Under the pieces are notes generated by a model. That model did not search any database. It saw only the letters and a list, made by a program, of their open reading frames with translations, and was not told where the DNA came from. From NCBI GenBank assembly GCA_016934985.1, contig JAFGRU010000106.1:1-46236 (forward strand): DNA of 46,236 nt, read 5' to 3'. Shown piece by piece: positions 17,122 to 26,668 of the stretch. The position numbers and the translations under genes were made by a program. The DNA is from Deltaproteobacteria bacterium. Its GTDB lineage: Bacteria; Desulfobacterota; Desulfuromonadia; Desulfuromonadales; JAAYDE01. Every line of letters begins with the position of its first letter. Position 1 is the first letter of the stretch.

Positions 17122-17167
17122 CTATTGGCGTTGCTGTCCTCTTGTACGGGACAGTCTCTTTGATTGG

Positions 17168-18781
17168 ATGTCGCTATTGTCTGAAAAGAATCGCATTTAT
17201 AAGGCGACCGGCCTGATGGGAATAGCCACCGGCCTCAGCAGGGTAGCCGGTCTCATCCGCGATATGGTAATTGCCCGTTTATTCGGAGCTGGTTTCGCCA
17301 CCGACGCCTTTTTTCTGGCCTTCACCATCCCCAATCTCTTTCGTCGTTTTTTTGCCGAAGGCTCCATGAGCGCCGCTTTTGTGCCTATCTTTTCAGAAGT
17401 TTATCATCTGCGGGGCAGGGAAGAAGCCCGCCGTTTTGCCAGCAAATGCTGGACCCTCCTCTTTATAGTTCTGACGGTTTTTACCCTCATAGGAATATCG
17501 GGCTCTCCTTTTCTGGTCAAGATGTTTGGAGCCGGTTTCGCCTCCATCCCGGGAAAGCTCGGCCTTACGGACCTCCTCAACCGTGTCATGTTCCCTTATC
17601 TACTGTTCGTCAGTCTCCTGGCTCTGGTGACCGGAATTCTGAATGTCCTTGACCACTATTTTCTGCCCTCGCTGTCCCCCCTCTTTTTGAACCTGGCAAT
17701 TATTTCCTCGGCCCTGATTCTTTCACCCTTTTGCGATCCTCCCGTGCTCGCTCTTGCCCTGGGTGTGCTGGTGGGTGGTGTTGTCCAGTTGGCGGCTCAA
17801 CTTCCCCTTCTCAAGAAAAAAGGGATGTTGCCGGGTTTTAATTTTGATTTCAGGGACCCGCTGGTAAAAAAAACCCTTATGTTAATGGTTCCGGGTATTG
17901 CCGGCGTCGCCATATACCAGATCAATATCGCGGTTAGCCGGTTGCTGGCCTCCTTTCTGGCCGAAGGAAGTGTCTCCTACCTTTATTATGCGCAGCGACT
18001 TTTCGAATTTCCCCAGGGGATATTCATCGCATCTCTGGCCCAGGCCGTTTTACCGGCCATGAGCCGACAATCGGCTGTCAACGATCTCGATGAGCTGAAG
18101 AATTCCCTGCGCTTTTCCTTGAACCTGATTGCGGTTATCACTATTCCGGCAGCTGTTGGATTGACCCTGTGTGCCATTCCGGTTTTCAGTATATTCTTTA
18201 TGGATCGGGCCTTCGATTTCCAGGATGTTCGGATGACCGCTTTTGCTTTGGTTGCTTATGCTCCCGGCCTGGTGCTGGTCGGCGTCAGCCGGGTGCTGGT
18301 GCCGGTCTTTTTTGCCTTAAAGGATACCCGGACCCCGGTGGTGATTTCCTTCTGGACCTTGCTGGTCAGTGCGGGACTGGGGCTTCTTTTTATGCAGTTC
18401 TGGCAACATATCGGTCTTGCTGCGGCTGTCACCCTGGCGGCAGGTGTCAACAGCCTTCTTTTGCTGTTCGCTTTAAGAAGGAAAATCGGCCCCCTTGGCG
18501 GCCGGTCCCTGGTGCGTGAAATTGTTCCCCTGTTTCCTGTAAGTGCGGTGATGGGGTCTGTTGTCTGGGGGCTTCTGCGTCTGGGCAACTGGGATTCCCA
18601 GGGGGCTTTGGGCGTCAAAGGGTTAATTCTTTTTGCTGCCGTTACTACAGGATGTCTTGTATTCATGGCGGGTTGCATGGTTTGCAGAATTGAAGCAGCC
18701 ACCCAGGCCGTGGCGCTGGTGAAGAATAAAATGCTGCGGCGAGGGAGTGGCACCCCGCCGACGGTCAAAGGAGATGGATAA
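17168..18781 (+). CDS. murJ: Lipid II flippase MurJ
   Basis: An inner-membrane MATE-like (MOP superfamily) transporter that flips lipid II for peptidoglycan synthesis. The 537-residue protein has about 14 hydrophobic segments spread over its length. The conserved N-terminal block has GLSRVAGLIRD and FLAFTIPNLFRRFFAEG, and FPQGIF lies near 280. The ATG at 17168 gives a normal N terminus (MSLLSEKNRIYKATGLMG) but has a weak ribosome site. It stands alone, converging on mazG. Confidence 0.94.
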   Translation: MSLLSEKNRIYKATGLMGIATGLSRVAGLIRDMVIARLFGAGFATDAFFLAFTIPNLFRRFFAEGSMSAAFVPIFSEVYHLRGREEARRFASKCWTLLFIVLTVFTLIGISGSPFLVKMFGAGFASIPGKLGLTDLLNRVMFPYLLFVSLLALVTGILNVLDHYFLPSLSPLFLNLAIISSALILSPFCDPPVLALALGVLVGGVVQLAAQLPLLKKKGMLPGFNFDFRDPLVKKTLMLMVPGIAGVAIYQINIAVSRLLASFLAEGSVSYLYYAQRLFEFPQGIFIASLAQAVLPAMSRQSAVNDLDELKNSLRFSLNLIAVITIPAAVGLTLCAIPVFSIFFMDRAFDFQDVRMTAFALVAYAPGLVLVGVSRVLVPVFFALKDTRTPVVISFWTLLVSAGLGLLFMQFWQHIGLAAAVTLAAGVNSLLLLFALRRKIGPLGGRSLVREIVPLFPVSAVMGSVVWGLLRLGNWDSQGALGVKGLILFAAVTTGCLVFMAGCMVCRIEAATQAVALVKNKMLRRGSGTPPTVKGDG

Positions 18782-19081
18782 ATCTTTTCGATACAGGGGA
18801 GAGACTGGCGGCAATTGCCGGGGAGCCTCTTACGCAGAGAATGCAGAAAGTTAAGGTAAATTATCTAAAAAATGTCCCAAAAAATCAAAAAATAAAGAAA
18901 AATAGGTTTTTTTCGTTTACAATTTTCTCAGCAACAATCTCCTGTCATGGCAAAATCGCATTTCCTGTTGTTTATCCAAAACCACTGAAATCAAGATATT
19001 CCCGTCATCCAGGCGGGACCAAACAGGCTCAATTATTTAATGCTGTTAATAACCTTGACAATTGCAAATTAGTGAATGATT

Positions 19082-19110
19082 ATTTTTCAGGTAGTTAAAG
19101 CCTGAAAAAT
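19082..19110. terminator. Bidirectional terminator between murJ and mazG
   Basis: ATTTTTCAGG (19082-19091) pairs with CCTGAAAAAT (19101-19110) over a nine-base loop. A and T tracts are built into both stem bases, so it could stop transcription from either side. Confidence 0.55.
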
Positions 19111-19302
19111 TGTTGAAAAAGTTCAATTTTTAAAAATTTATAACAGATTTTCTGCTTTATTAGTCAAGTCCTAATAAAATATTTTTAGTTATCAGAAATT
19201 ATCTAATGAAGAAACTTAACTTGCTGAAATTAAATGAAAAAATAGTGTGCATAAAAATTAGGCAACCTGCTAAAGGGGTTATAGGCCTTAGAGCAGCCTA
19301 GG

Positions 19303-19348
19303 ATGTTCACAAGCTTTTTCACAGGTTATCAACAAAGTTTGTGGACAA
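19303..19348. other. Cluster of DnaA-box-like 9-mers
   Basis: Within 46 bp lie ATGTTCACA (19303-19311, two changes from TTWTNCACA), TTTTTCACA (19315-19323, matches TTWTNCACA), TTATCAACA (19326-19334, one change from TTATCCACA) and, on the minus strand, TTGTCCACA (19348-19340, one change). They adjoin about 450 bp of very AT-rich DNA. This is the look of an origin or a DnaA-titration site, but no dnaA or dnaN gene is near. Confidence 0.45.
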
Positions 19349-19366
19349 GTGGTAGAACTACCCGCT

Positions 19367-20197
19367 TTATCGACTTTTTTCGGTTCCGCAGCGGGTGAGG
19401 GCCTGTTCTTTTCTTTTGGCGGCTTCCCAGAGGCGGTCCATATCTTCCAGGGTAGCTTCCCGGATGTTTATGCCTTGGTGTTTCAGTTGTTTTTCAAGGT
19501 ATTCGAACCTGCTCTGAAATCGGTTTACGCTTTTTTGCAGGGTATCTTCCGCTTCGATGTCGAGAAATCTCGCCAGGTTGACAAGGGATAGCAGAATGTC
19601 TCCGAATTCATCTTCCATTTCCGTTTTGTTGGAATTTTCCCAAGCCTTGCGGAACTCTTGTAATTCTTCGTTAATCTTTTCAAAGACCCCCCTGGGGTCG
19701 GGCCAATCAAATCCCACGCGGCTGGCTTTGGATGTAACCTTTTGTGCCTTGGCCAGGGCCGGGAGATCTTTGGGAACATTATTGAGAAGACCGGGCTGGC
19801 CGGAATCAAGGCCCTGCTCGCGGGCTTTGATATTATCCCACTGTATGTTCAGAGCCTCCAGGCTTTCCACCCGGGTTCCCGCGAAAACGTGGGGGTGACG
19901 GCGAATAAGTTTTTCAGTTATGCTTTTGGCAACGTCGCCGATATCAAACTGTTTGGTCTCCTCGAACATGCGGGCGATAAGCACAATCTGGAGAAGCAGA
20001 TCTCCCAGTTCCTGCATAATGGCCTGCGGCGAAGCCTGATCAATGGCCTCAAGAACCTCGTAGCACTCTTCCCGAAGGTAGGGTTTCAGGCTTTGGGGGG
20101 TCTGTTGGGCGTCCCATGGGCAGCCTTGAGGGGAGCGAAGGCGTGCGACCACATCCAGAAGTGCTATGAACGGTTCGGAAAAATTATTGTGTGGCAT
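19367..20197 (-). CDS. mazG: Nucleoside triphosphate pyrophosphohydrolase MazG
   Basis: Hydrolyses NTPs to NMP and pyrophosphate, and in E. coli influences ppGpp levels and damaged-nucleotide removal. The 276-residue protein has two MazG repeats. The first, at about 20-110, carries CPWD, EECYEVLEAI and ELGDLLLQIV (metal-binding ExxE...ExxD). The second, at about 165-250, has EFGDILLSLVNL. The ATG at 20197 (MPHNNFSEPF) is the only sensible start. Monocistronic, divergent from yceD. Confidence 0.94.
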   Translation of the reverse strand: MPHNNFSEPFIALLDVVARLRSPQGCPWDAQQTPQSLKPYLREECYEVLEAIDQASPQAIMQELGDLLLQIVLIARMFEETKQFDIGDVAKSITEKLIRRHPHVFAGTRVESLEALNIQWDNIKAREQGLDSGQPGLLNNVPKDLPALAKAQKVTSKASRVGFDWPDPRGVFEKINEELQEFRKAWENSNKTEMEDEFGDILLSLVNLARFLDIEAEDTLQKSVNRFQSRFEYLEKQLKHQGINIREATLEDMDRLWEAAKRKEQALTRCGTEKSR

Positions 20198-20341
20198 AGG
20201 TTAAAACTCCTTGGCAGGGGAAAAAGTAGGATTTTGGCGACAAAGGGATACTCGGTTCATTAATTTCTTGCAAATAACGACGGAATGATATAAAGGAAAA
20301 ATTTCAAGGCTTTAATTCAGGTTTCGGGTCGGCTTTTCTTC

Positions 20342-20369
20342 TTGACAAAGATCACCCGGTTTCTATACT
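20342..20369 (+). promoter_or_regulatory. Promoter of the yceD-rpmF-plsX-fab operon
   Basis: A perfect TTGACA (20342-20347), 16 bases, then TATACT (20364-20369). It lies 32 bp before the yceD start and is one of the best promoter matches in the window. It is the likely entry for the whole fatty acid operon. Confidence 0.7.
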
Positions 20370-20400
20370 AGCCTATTTGATACCGAGGGCGTAGAGCGAA

Positions 20401-20958
20401 TTGAAAATTTCGGTTCAAACCCTGAAGGGGAAAAAGTTATTTCGGTTTGAGGAACCGGCCCATACCTTTCCGATGCTGACAGACCTGTCTGAAAGCATTA
20501 ACTGCGAATTTCTCTCGCCGGTGATCATTTCCCTGGATATTTACCGGGTCAATGATATGTACAGGGCGGAGGGGCGTATTGAGACATCTGTTCGCTTCCA
20601 GTGCAGTCGCTGCCTCGAAGATTTTATTCATCCCCTTCACGCTGATTTCGCTCTGAATTTTACCTCTCAACCGGATACTGACCCTGAGAGCTTAATACAG
20701 GGTGAGTACGAAATAAAAGCCGAACAAGCCGGACTGGTCATCTTCAGGGATGACGAAATTGATCTGACCGAATCCATCCAGGATCAAATTCTTATGGCCT
20801 TGCCCATACAGCCCTTGTGCCGTGAAGATTGCCGTGGACTATGCCCCCAATGCGGTACTAATCTTAATCTCGGCGGGTGCAATTGTGAAAAGGCTGTGTT
20901 TAACCCAAAATTCCAGAACCTTGCTGGTCTGGAAATTAACAAAAAGAAAAACCGCTGA
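20401..20958 (+). CDS. yceD: YceD/DUF177 family protein
   Basis: A 185-residue DUF177 protein, a family that in bacteria and plants is linked to 23S rRNA accumulation and ribosome assembly. It shows the conserved C-x2-C near 67 (QCSRCLEDF) and a C-terminal four-cysteine cluster (CREDCRGLCPQCGTN). The start is TTG 20401, with GAGGG about a dozen bases upstream. It is immediately upstream of rpmF, the standard yceD-rpmF-plsX order. Confidence 0.88.
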   Translation: MKISVQTLKGKKLFRFEEPAHTFPMLTDLSESINCEFLSPVIISLDIYRVNDMYRAEGRIETSVRFQCSRCLEDFIHPLHADFALNFTSQPDTDPESLIQGEYEIKAEQAGLVIFRDDEIDLTESIQDQILMALPIQPLCREDCRGLCPQCGTNLNLGGCNCEKAVFNPKFQNLAGLEINKKKNR

Positions 20959-21021
20959 CGCTTGATGTTCAGGAATCCCGTCTGGTTTTTCCATAAACTG
21001 TGATTAAGGAGAAAAAACAGA

Positions 21022-21204
21022 ATGGCAGTACCCAAAAGAAAAGTTTCAAAGTCCAAAAAAAATCTTCGGCGTTCCCATGACGGCCTGCAGGCCCCCGGCA
21101 TCTCCCTCTGTTCCCAGTGTAAGGAGCCTAAAGCGCCTCATCGGGTATGCCCAAATTGCGGCACCTATAAAGGCAAAGAGGTTATTGAACAGAAGGAAGA
21201 GTAA
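21022..21204 (+). CDS. rpmF: 50S ribosomal protein L32
   Basis: A 60-residue L32 of the zinc-binding type, with CSQC and CPNC pairs and the [20 protein letters not shown] start. AAGGAG lies upstream. It is co-transcribed with yceD and plsX, which ties ribosome and membrane lipid production together. Confidence 0.97.
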   Translation: MAVPKRKVSKSKKNLRRSHDGLQAPGISLCSQCKEPKAPHRVCPNCGTYKGKEVIEQKEE

Positions 21205-21216
21205 AGGATTACTTCC

Positions 21217-22266
21217 TTGGAAGAAAGAATTGTTGTAGCTGTTGATGCCATGGGTTCCGACAATGCACCCGCCGTCGAGGTGGAAGGTGCGGTTGCGGCT
21301 GCGAGGCGCTGGAGGATTCCCATTATTTTGGTCGGTGACTCGACCAAGATTCAGGAAGAATTAAATAAATTCCCTACCGAAGGCCTGGAATTCGAAATTC
21401 AGCACACCTCCGAAGTGGTCGGTATGCATGATTCGGCTTCCGATGCTATTCGGAAAAAGAAGGACTCGTCCATTCGGGTTGCTTTCGAACTGGTTCGGGA
21501 CGGAAAAGCCCATGCCGTGATCAGCGCCGGGAACTCCGGGGCTACCATGGCGGCCGGGATGTTTATTCTGAAAAGGATCCAAGGGATTGACCGGCCGGCT
21601 ATAGCTACCATCTTTCCCAATCGCAAAGGCCGTACGCTTATTCTCGATGTCGGCGGCAATGTGGACTGCAAGCCTTATCATCTGGCTCAGTTTGCGCTTA
21701 TGGGGGATGTTTTCGCCCGCTATCTTATGGACAAACCCCATCCGAGCGTCGGACTTCTCTCCAACGGCGAGGAGGAGTCCAAGGGTAACGATCTGACCCG
21801 GGAAGCACATCAGCTTTTAAAAGGCTCCATGGTTGACTACGTCGGTTATGTCGAGGGCCGGGACATCTTCTCCGGGAATGTCGACGTCGTGGTCTGCGAC
21901 GGTTTTGTCGGCAATGTGGTTCTCAAGGTTTCGGAAAGCCTGGCTGAATTCGTTACCAGCATGCTGCGCCATGAAATCAGTACCCGGCTGATGGGCAAGA
22001 TTGGTTATCTTCTTGCCGGATCGGCATTTTCCGCTTTTAAAAAGAAAGTTGACTATACCGAAGTCGGCGGTGCTCCTCTCCTGGGCATTGACGGAATCGG
22101 CATGATTTGTCATGGTGGTTCCAATCCCAAAGCCGTCATGAATGCTATTTTCACGGCGCGGGAGTTTGTTTCCAAACAAGTCAAAGAGAAGATGGTTATC
22201 CAGCTTCAGAAACAGCCACAAAAAAAAGAGTGGAAATTCGACTTTAAGTTTCCCAAAACCAAGTAG
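21217..22266 (+). CDS. plsX: Phosphate acyltransferase PlsX
   Basis: Makes acyl-phosphate from acyl-ACP, the first step of phosphatidic acid synthesis by PlsX/PlsY. The 349-residue protein has the N-terminal [13 protein letters not shown] motif and SAGNSGA near 105. It begins at TTG 21217, 12 bases after rpmF, with AAAGGA as the ribosome site. Confidence 0.96.
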   Translation: MEERIVVAVDAMGSDNAPAVEVEGAVAAARRWRIPIILVGDSTKIQEELNKFPTEGLEFEIQHTSEVVGMHDSASDAIRKKKDSSIRVAFELVRDGKAHAVISAGNSGATMAAGMFILKRIQGIDRPAIATIFPNRKGRTLILDVGGNVDCKPYHLAQFALMGDVFARYLMDKPHPSVGLLSNGEEESKGNDLTREAHQLLKGSMVDYVGYVEGRDIFSGNVDVVVCDGFVGNVVLKVSESLAEFVTSMLRHEISTRLMGKIGYLLAGSAFSAFKKKVDYTEVGGAPLLGIDGIGMICHGGSNPKAVMNAIFTAREFVSKQVKEKMVIQLQKQPQKKEWKFDFKFPKTK

Positions 22267-22311
22267 AGTGGTCTCGCGGCCATTCAATTCCAACCGGGAG
22301 CTAATTGAATA

Positions 22312-23289
22312 ATGAAAGCGCGAATTATTGGGACTGGGTCCTACGCTCCAGAAAAAGTTGTCACCAACTCCGATCTTGAAAAATTCCTCGATACTACGGA
22401 CGAATGGATTGTCACCCGGACCGGGATAAAACAGCGGCATGTTGCGGCCGACAATGAAGCAACGTCGGACCTGGCCACTCGGGCTGCCCAAAATGCTCTC
22501 GAGATGGCCGGGGTTGATCCCGCGGAACTTGACCTGATTGTCATGGGTTCTGTAACCGGTGACTTCCCTTTTCCTGCCTGCGCCTGTCTGGTGCAGAAAA
22601 ATCTTGCTGCAAAAAAAGCCGTTGCTTTCGACCTCTCTGCTGCTTGCAGCGGTTTTATATTTGGTCTTTCCACCGCCGACCAGTATCATAAAACCGGGCG
22701 GGTTAAAAAATCCCTGGTCATTGGTGCTGAGATCATGACCCGGACCGTGAATTGGGATGACCGTTCGACCTGTGTTTTATTCGGGGACGGTGCCGGTGCT
22801 GTGGTAATGGAAACCATGGAGGGAGAGAGGGGTATTCTTTCCACCCATCTGCACACCGACGGCAGCCGCTGGGAACTTTTATACCAGGCCGGTTTTGGAT
22901 CGCGCACCCCGCCTTCCCATGCAGGTATCGATGAAGGTGCTTATTTTATAAAAATGGCGGGCAATGAGGTTTTTAAAGTTGCTGTTTGCTCTCTTACCGA
23001 TGTTGCAATTGAAGCTTTGGAAGCCAACGGCGTGACTCGGGAAGAAGTGGCCCTGATTATTCCCCATCAGGCTAATCAGAGGATTCTTGACGCTACGGGC
23101 AAACGTCTTAAAGTTCCTCCTGAAAAAATTTTTTCCAATGTCGCCAGTTACGCCAACACCTCCGCAGCGTCCATCCCTATTGCCCTTGACGAAGCGCATC
23201 GCAGCGGACAAATAAAAGAAGGGGATTTGGTTGTTCTCAATGCTTTTGGTAGCGGGTTCACATCGGGAGCGGCTTTGATTCGCTGGTGA
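22312..23289 (+). CDS. fabH: 3-oxoacyl-ACP synthase III
   Basis: Starts fatty acid synthesis by condensing acetyl-CoA (or a branched primer) with malonyl-ACP. The 325-residue protein has the catalytic triad C112 (ACSGF), H252 (HQAN) and N282 (ANTSAAS). GGGAG precedes the ATG. Fab operon member. Confidence 0.97.
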   Translation: MKARIIGTGSYAPEKVVTNSDLEKFLDTTDEWIVTRTGIKQRHVAADNEATSDLATRAAQNALEMAGVDPAELDLIVMGSVTGDFPFPACACLVQKNLAAKKAVAFDLSAACSGFIFGLSTADQYHKTGRVKKSLVIGAEIMTRTVNWDDRSTCVLFGDGAGAVVMETMEGERGILSTHLHTDGSRWELLYQAGFGSRTPPSHAGIDEGAYFIKMAGNEVFKVAVCSLTDVAIEALEANGVTREEVALIIPHQANQRILDATGKRLKVPPEKIFSNVASYANTSAASIPIALDEAHRSGQIKEGDLVVLNAFGSGFTSGAALIRW

Positions 23290-23328
23290 TTTTTTCACCC
23301 TATTGTTTTTTTGGAGCAGAAACATACG

Positions 23329-24246
23329 ATGATTGGTTTTGTATTCCCGGGGCAAGGTTCTCAAACGCCGGGCATGGGAAAAGAACTGGCCGATAATTTT
23401 TCTGTGGCCCGGCAGGTTTTCGAGGAAGCCGATGACACCCTGGGTTTCTCACTTTCCCGGCTCTGCTTTGAAGGACCTGAAGAAAAACTTAAACTGACCG
23501 AATACACCCAACCCGCCATCCTCGCTGTCAGCACGGCAGTGCTGAGAGTTGTGGAAACTGAAACCGATCTCTGCCCGACACTTCTTGCAGGACACTCTTT
23601 AGGTGAATATGCGGCTCTGGTTGCCGCCCAGGTCCTCAGCTTTTCCGATGCCGTCAGGGCCGTTCGACAGCGGGGCCTGTTCATGCAGGAAGCGGTTCCT
23701 GTTGGAACCGGTACCATGGCAGCTGTTCTTGGTCTTGAGAACCACACCATTGAGGAAGTCTGCAAGGCGGCTGCCGCCGATCAGGTCGTTTCTCCGGCTA
23801 ATTTTAACTCACCCGGGCAGATCGTCATCGCCGGTCATACCGAAGCTGTCAATCGTGCCCTGGAACTTGCCAGGGAGAAAGGCTGCCGCAAAGCGGTCTT
23901 GCTGCCGGTAAGCGCACCTTTTCACTGTGTTCTCATGGAGCAAGCCGGACTGCGCCTTGAAAAACTTTTTTCTGAGATCACCTTCAATCCTTTCAAAACA
24001 CCGGTTGTGACCAATGTTGAAGGGAAAGCCAATAATGATCACTCAAGGGTGGCGGAGTTCCTGGTTCGCCAGGTAAGTTCTCCGGTATTGTGGGAGGATT
24101 CCGTTGAGGAAATGATTCGCAGCGGGGTCGATTCTTTTGTTGAGTTGGGCCCCGGAAAGGTTCTGAGCGGCCTTATCAAACGTATAAACAAGAAAGTTCA
24201 AGCTCACGCTGTTGATGGAAAAAACGGTTTGAAGGTTTTTCAGTAA
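23329..24246 (+). CDS. fabD: Malonyl-CoA:ACP transacylase
   Basis: Loads malonate onto ACP. From ATG 23329 the protein has 305 residues, with GQGSQ at the N terminus, nucleophile S90 in GHSLG and H199 in PFHC. A TTG at 23311 could add six residues, but MIGFVFPGQGSQ is the usual beginning. Confidence 0.96.
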   Translation: MIGFVFPGQGSQTPGMGKELADNFSVARQVFEEADDTLGFSLSRLCFEGPEEKLKLTEYTQPAILAVSTAVLRVVETETDLCPTLLAGHSLGEYAALVAAQVLSFSDAVRAVRQRGLFMQEAVPVGTGTMAAVLGLENHTIEEVCKAAAADQVVSPANFNSPGQIVIAGHTEAVNRALELAREKGCRKAVLLPVSAPFHCVLMEQAGLRLEKLFSEITFNPFKTPVVTNVEGKANNDHSRVAEFLVRQVSSPVLWEDSVEEMIRSGVDSFVELGPGKVLSGLIKRINKKVQAHAVDGKNGLKVFQ

Positions 24247-24268
24247 CCTTTTACAAAGGAGGGAAAAA

Positions 24269-25006
24269 GTGCCGAGAGACAAGACCGCGGTTGTCACCGG
24301 AGCTGGTCGTGGCATAGGCGCATCAATTGCGCAGGCTCTGGCCCGTGAAGGTGCCAGGGTCGTGATTGTCGATATCGACCCCGACCAGGCGGAAAGGCTT
24401 TCCGCAACCATCAGGGAAGCTGGCGGCAAAGCTTTTGCCCAGACGGCCGATGTCAGGGATGCCCAACAGGTCAAAAGTGTTTTTGACGCCACAGTTGAAA
24501 AATATGGAAGCGTCGATATCCTGGTAAACAATGCCGGGATTACCCGTGATGCTCTCCTGTTGCGCATGAAGGACGAGGATTGGGACGCCGTTTTGAATAT
24601 CAACTTGAAAGGCGCTTTTCTCTGCACCCGCGAAGGTGCTAAGATCATGTCCAAAGGGAGGTATGGGCGAATCGTCAACATCTCTTCTGTTGTCGGCCAG
24701 ATGGGGAACGCGGGACAGGCAAACTACTGTGCCAGCAAGGCGGGTCTCATAGGTTTAACCCGATCCAATGCGCGCGAGCTTGCTCGCCGCAATATCACCG
24801 TCAATGCTGTCGCTCCGGGCTTTATCGTTACGGACATGACCGACGTTCTTCCGGAAAAGATAAAAGAAGAGTTGACCTCGCAGATTCCTCTGGGCAAACT
24901 GGGACAAACGGAAGATGTTACACAGGCGGTTCTATTTCTTGCGTCACAAAAGGCAGGCTATATCACGGGTCAGGTGCTGGCCGTGAATGGCGGTATGTAT
25001 ATGTAA
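24269..25006 (+). CDS. fabG: 3-oxoacyl-ACP reductase
   Basis: An NADPH-dependent short-chain dehydrogenase, the reductive step of chain elongation. The 245-residue protein has TGAGRGIG (10-17), NNAG (87-90) and the S140-Y153-K157 catalytic set. It starts at GTG 24269 just after AGGAGG. Confidence 0.97.
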   Translation: MPRDKTAVVTGAGRGIGASIAQALAREGARVVIVDIDPDQAERLSATIREAGGKAFAQTADVRDAQQVKSVFDATVEKYGSVDILVNNAGITRDALLLRMKDEDWDAVLNINLKGAFLCTREGAKIMSKGRYGRIVNISSVVGQMGNAGQANYCASKAGLIGLTRSNARELARRNITVNAVAPGFIVTDMTDVLPEKIKEELTSQIPLGKLGQTEDVTQAVLFLASQKAGYITGQVLAVNGGMYM

Positions 25007-25068
25007 GTAAAACAATGTAAACCATTGAGCAACACCAAACAGGTTAAATCAAAAAGGAGGATTCACCA

Positions 25069-25302
25069 ATGGCTTCTATTGCCGAGAGAGTAAAACAACT
25101 GGTTGCGGAACAGCTTGGTGTCGAGGAAGATCAGGTAACAGATGAAGCGTCCTTCATGGATGATCTGGGCGCTGATTCCCTGGATACCGTGGAGCTTGTT
25201 ATGGCCCTCGAAGAGGAGTTTGACATCGAAATCTCCGACGAAGATGCCGAAAAGGTCCAAACTGTTCAAGACGCGATTGATTATATCAACCAGCACACCT
25301 AA
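25069..25302 (+). CDS. acpP: Acyl carrier protein
   Basis: A 77-residue acidic carrier with the phosphopantetheine attachment S37 in [17 protein letters not shown] precedes the ATG. It is followed at once by a strong terminator, in keeping with ACP being needed in excess over the enzymes. Confidence 0.98.
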   Translation: MASIAERVKQLVAEQLGVEEDQVTDEASFMDDLGADSLDTVELVMALEEEFDIEISDEDAEKVQTVQDAIDYINQHT

Positions 25303-25306
25303 GATT

Positions 25307-25339
25307 AAAGGGGAAGGGCCGCCCGGCCCTTCCCCTTTT
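25307..25339 (+). terminator. Terminator between acpP and fabF
   Basis: AAAGGGGAAGGGCC (25307-25320) and GGCCCTTCCCCTTT (25325-25338) form a perfect 14-bp stem with a four-base loop and a short T tract. It should cut read-through into fabF and separates acpP output from the downstream genes. Confidence 0.8.
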
Positions 25340-25430
25340 GACCGGCACTGATAATTTTGTCGGTTTGTCAGGTGCTGCTGGCCGGTTTTGCGTTTTCGTA
25401 AAAAACAAAAAAAGGAAAGTAGCTATAGAA

Positions 25431-26663
25431 ATGCGACGAGTTGTTGTAACAGGTATCAGTGCCATTTCCGCCTTGGGTACCGGTTTGGAAAAGAACTGGG
25501 CTGGTCTCATGGCGGCCGAGTCAGGTATCGGACCCATTACCCGATTTGACGCCTCTCAATTGCCCACCCACATTGCCGGTGAGGTCAGGGATTTCAATAC
25601 TGCGGAGTTTTTTGACAAGAAAGAGGTCCGCAAGATGGATACCTTTATCCAGTATGCCATTGCAGCCAGCGGCATGGCTTTAAAGGATTCGGGTTTTGAA
25701 ATTACTGAAGAGAATGCTGAACGTGTCGGGGTTCTGGTGGGGGCCGGCCTTGGCGGTTTGCCGGCTATCGAAAAATATCACGAAGCCGTTTTGGCAGGTG
25801 GATATAAAAAACTGAGCCCTTTTTTCATCCCTATGGTGATCATCAACCTCGCTCCGGGTCTTATCTCCATGAGGTATGGCGCCAAGGGACCCAACCTGTC
25901 GGTTTGTAGCGCTTGTGCCACGGGAACCCATTCTATTGGCGACGCTTTTCGGATTATTCAGAGAGGGGATGCCGACGCCATGATCGCCGGAGGGACCGAG
26001 TCGACCATCACCATTTTAGGTGTTGGCGGTTTCAATATCATGAAGGCCCTCTCCACCCGCAATGACGACCCCAAGGGGGCCAGTCGGCCGTTTGAGAAAA
26101 ACCGGGACGGGTTTATCATGGCCGAGGGGGCCGGTATTCTCATTCTGGAAGAATACGAAAGCGCGCGCAAACGCGGGGCAAAAATTTATGGCGAGATCTG
26201 CGGGTACGGCCTTACCAGTGATGCGCACCATCTTACGGCTCCGGCTCCCGGAGGCGAAGGCGCAGTAAGGTGTATGAAAATGGCTCTTTCCACGGCCGGT
26301 ATCGCACCCGAAGATGTTGACTACATCAACGCCCATGGCACCTCAACGCCCATGAATGATTACTACGAAACCCTGGCGGTCAAGACTGTTTTCGGGGATT
26401 ACGCCAAGAAGGTTATGATCAGCTCCACCAAGGGGATGACCGGGCACGCTCTGGGTGCCGCCGGGGCACTTGAAGCCGCATATTGTCTTCTCACTATGGA
26501 ACGAGGGGCGGTGCCGCCGACCATCAACTATGAAGAGCCCGACCCTGAATGCGACCTTGATTATGTTCCCAACCAGCCGAGACAGGCGGATGTTAAAGTG
26601 GCCATGTCCAATTCTTTCGGTTTCGGTGGCACCAATGCCACCCTGGTTTTCCGTAAGGTATGA
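25431..26663 (+). CDS. fabF: 3-oxoacyl-ACP synthase II
   Basis: An elongating condensing enzyme. It has 410 residues from ATG 25431 ([10 protein letters not shown]), with AAAGGAAAG upstream. The triad is C162 (CSACATG), H302 (NAHGTSTP) and H339 (GMTGHALG). The open frame reaches back to 25338, but that part lies over the terminator region and is not family sequence. Confidence 0.97.
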   Translation: MRRVVVTGISAISALGTGLEKNWAGLMAAESGIGPITRFDASQLPTHIAGEVRDFNTAEFFDKKEVRKMDTFIQYAIAASGMALKDSGFEITEENAERVGVLVGAGLGGLPAIEKYHEAVLAGGYKKLSPFFIPMVIINLAPGLISMRYGAKGPNLSVCSACATGTHSIGDAFRIIQRGDADAMIAGGTESTITILGVGGFNIMKALSTRNDDPKGASRPFEKNRDGFIMAEGAGILILEEYESARKRGAKIYGEICGYGLTSDAHHLTAPAPGGEGAVRCMKMALSTAGIAPEDVDYINAHGTSTPMNDYYETLAVKTVFGDYAKKVMISSTKGMTGHALGAAGALEAAYCLLTMERGAVPPTINYEEPDPECDLDYVPNQPRQADVKVAMSNSFGFGGTNATLVFRKV

Positions 26664-26668
26664 GCGCT

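Larger units (their letters stand above)
16829..17167. other. Divergent rpsT/murJ spacer
   Basis: A 339-bp AT-rich gap with no gene. It carries the rpsT leader and promoter, a 40-bp perfect palindrome at 16977-17016, and two hairpins near murJ: GACACCT/AGGTGTC (17095-17117, then TTTTC) and CTGTCC/GGACAG shortly before the murJ start. The first hairpin looks like a terminator on the plus strand, so a short untranslated transcript or a murJ leader with attenuation is possible. I could not assign a convincing murJ promoter. Confidence 0.5.
18782..19366. other. AT-rich convergent spacer with DnaA-box-like cluster
   Basis: A 585-bp gap between the 3' ends of murJ and mazG, far richer in A and T than its flanks. 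An 85-codon open frame at 18841-19098 has no ribosome site and no recognisable protein features. The region holds a bidirectional hairpin (19082-19110) and, at its right end, several DnaA-box-like 9-mers (19303-19348), plus an isolated TTATCCAAA at 18972. Confidence 0.6.

Noticed and set aside
18841..19098. An 85-codon open frame in the murJ/mazG spacer.
   Set aside because: Low-complexity AT-rich translation, no ribosome site, and its end lies in the bidirectional terminator.
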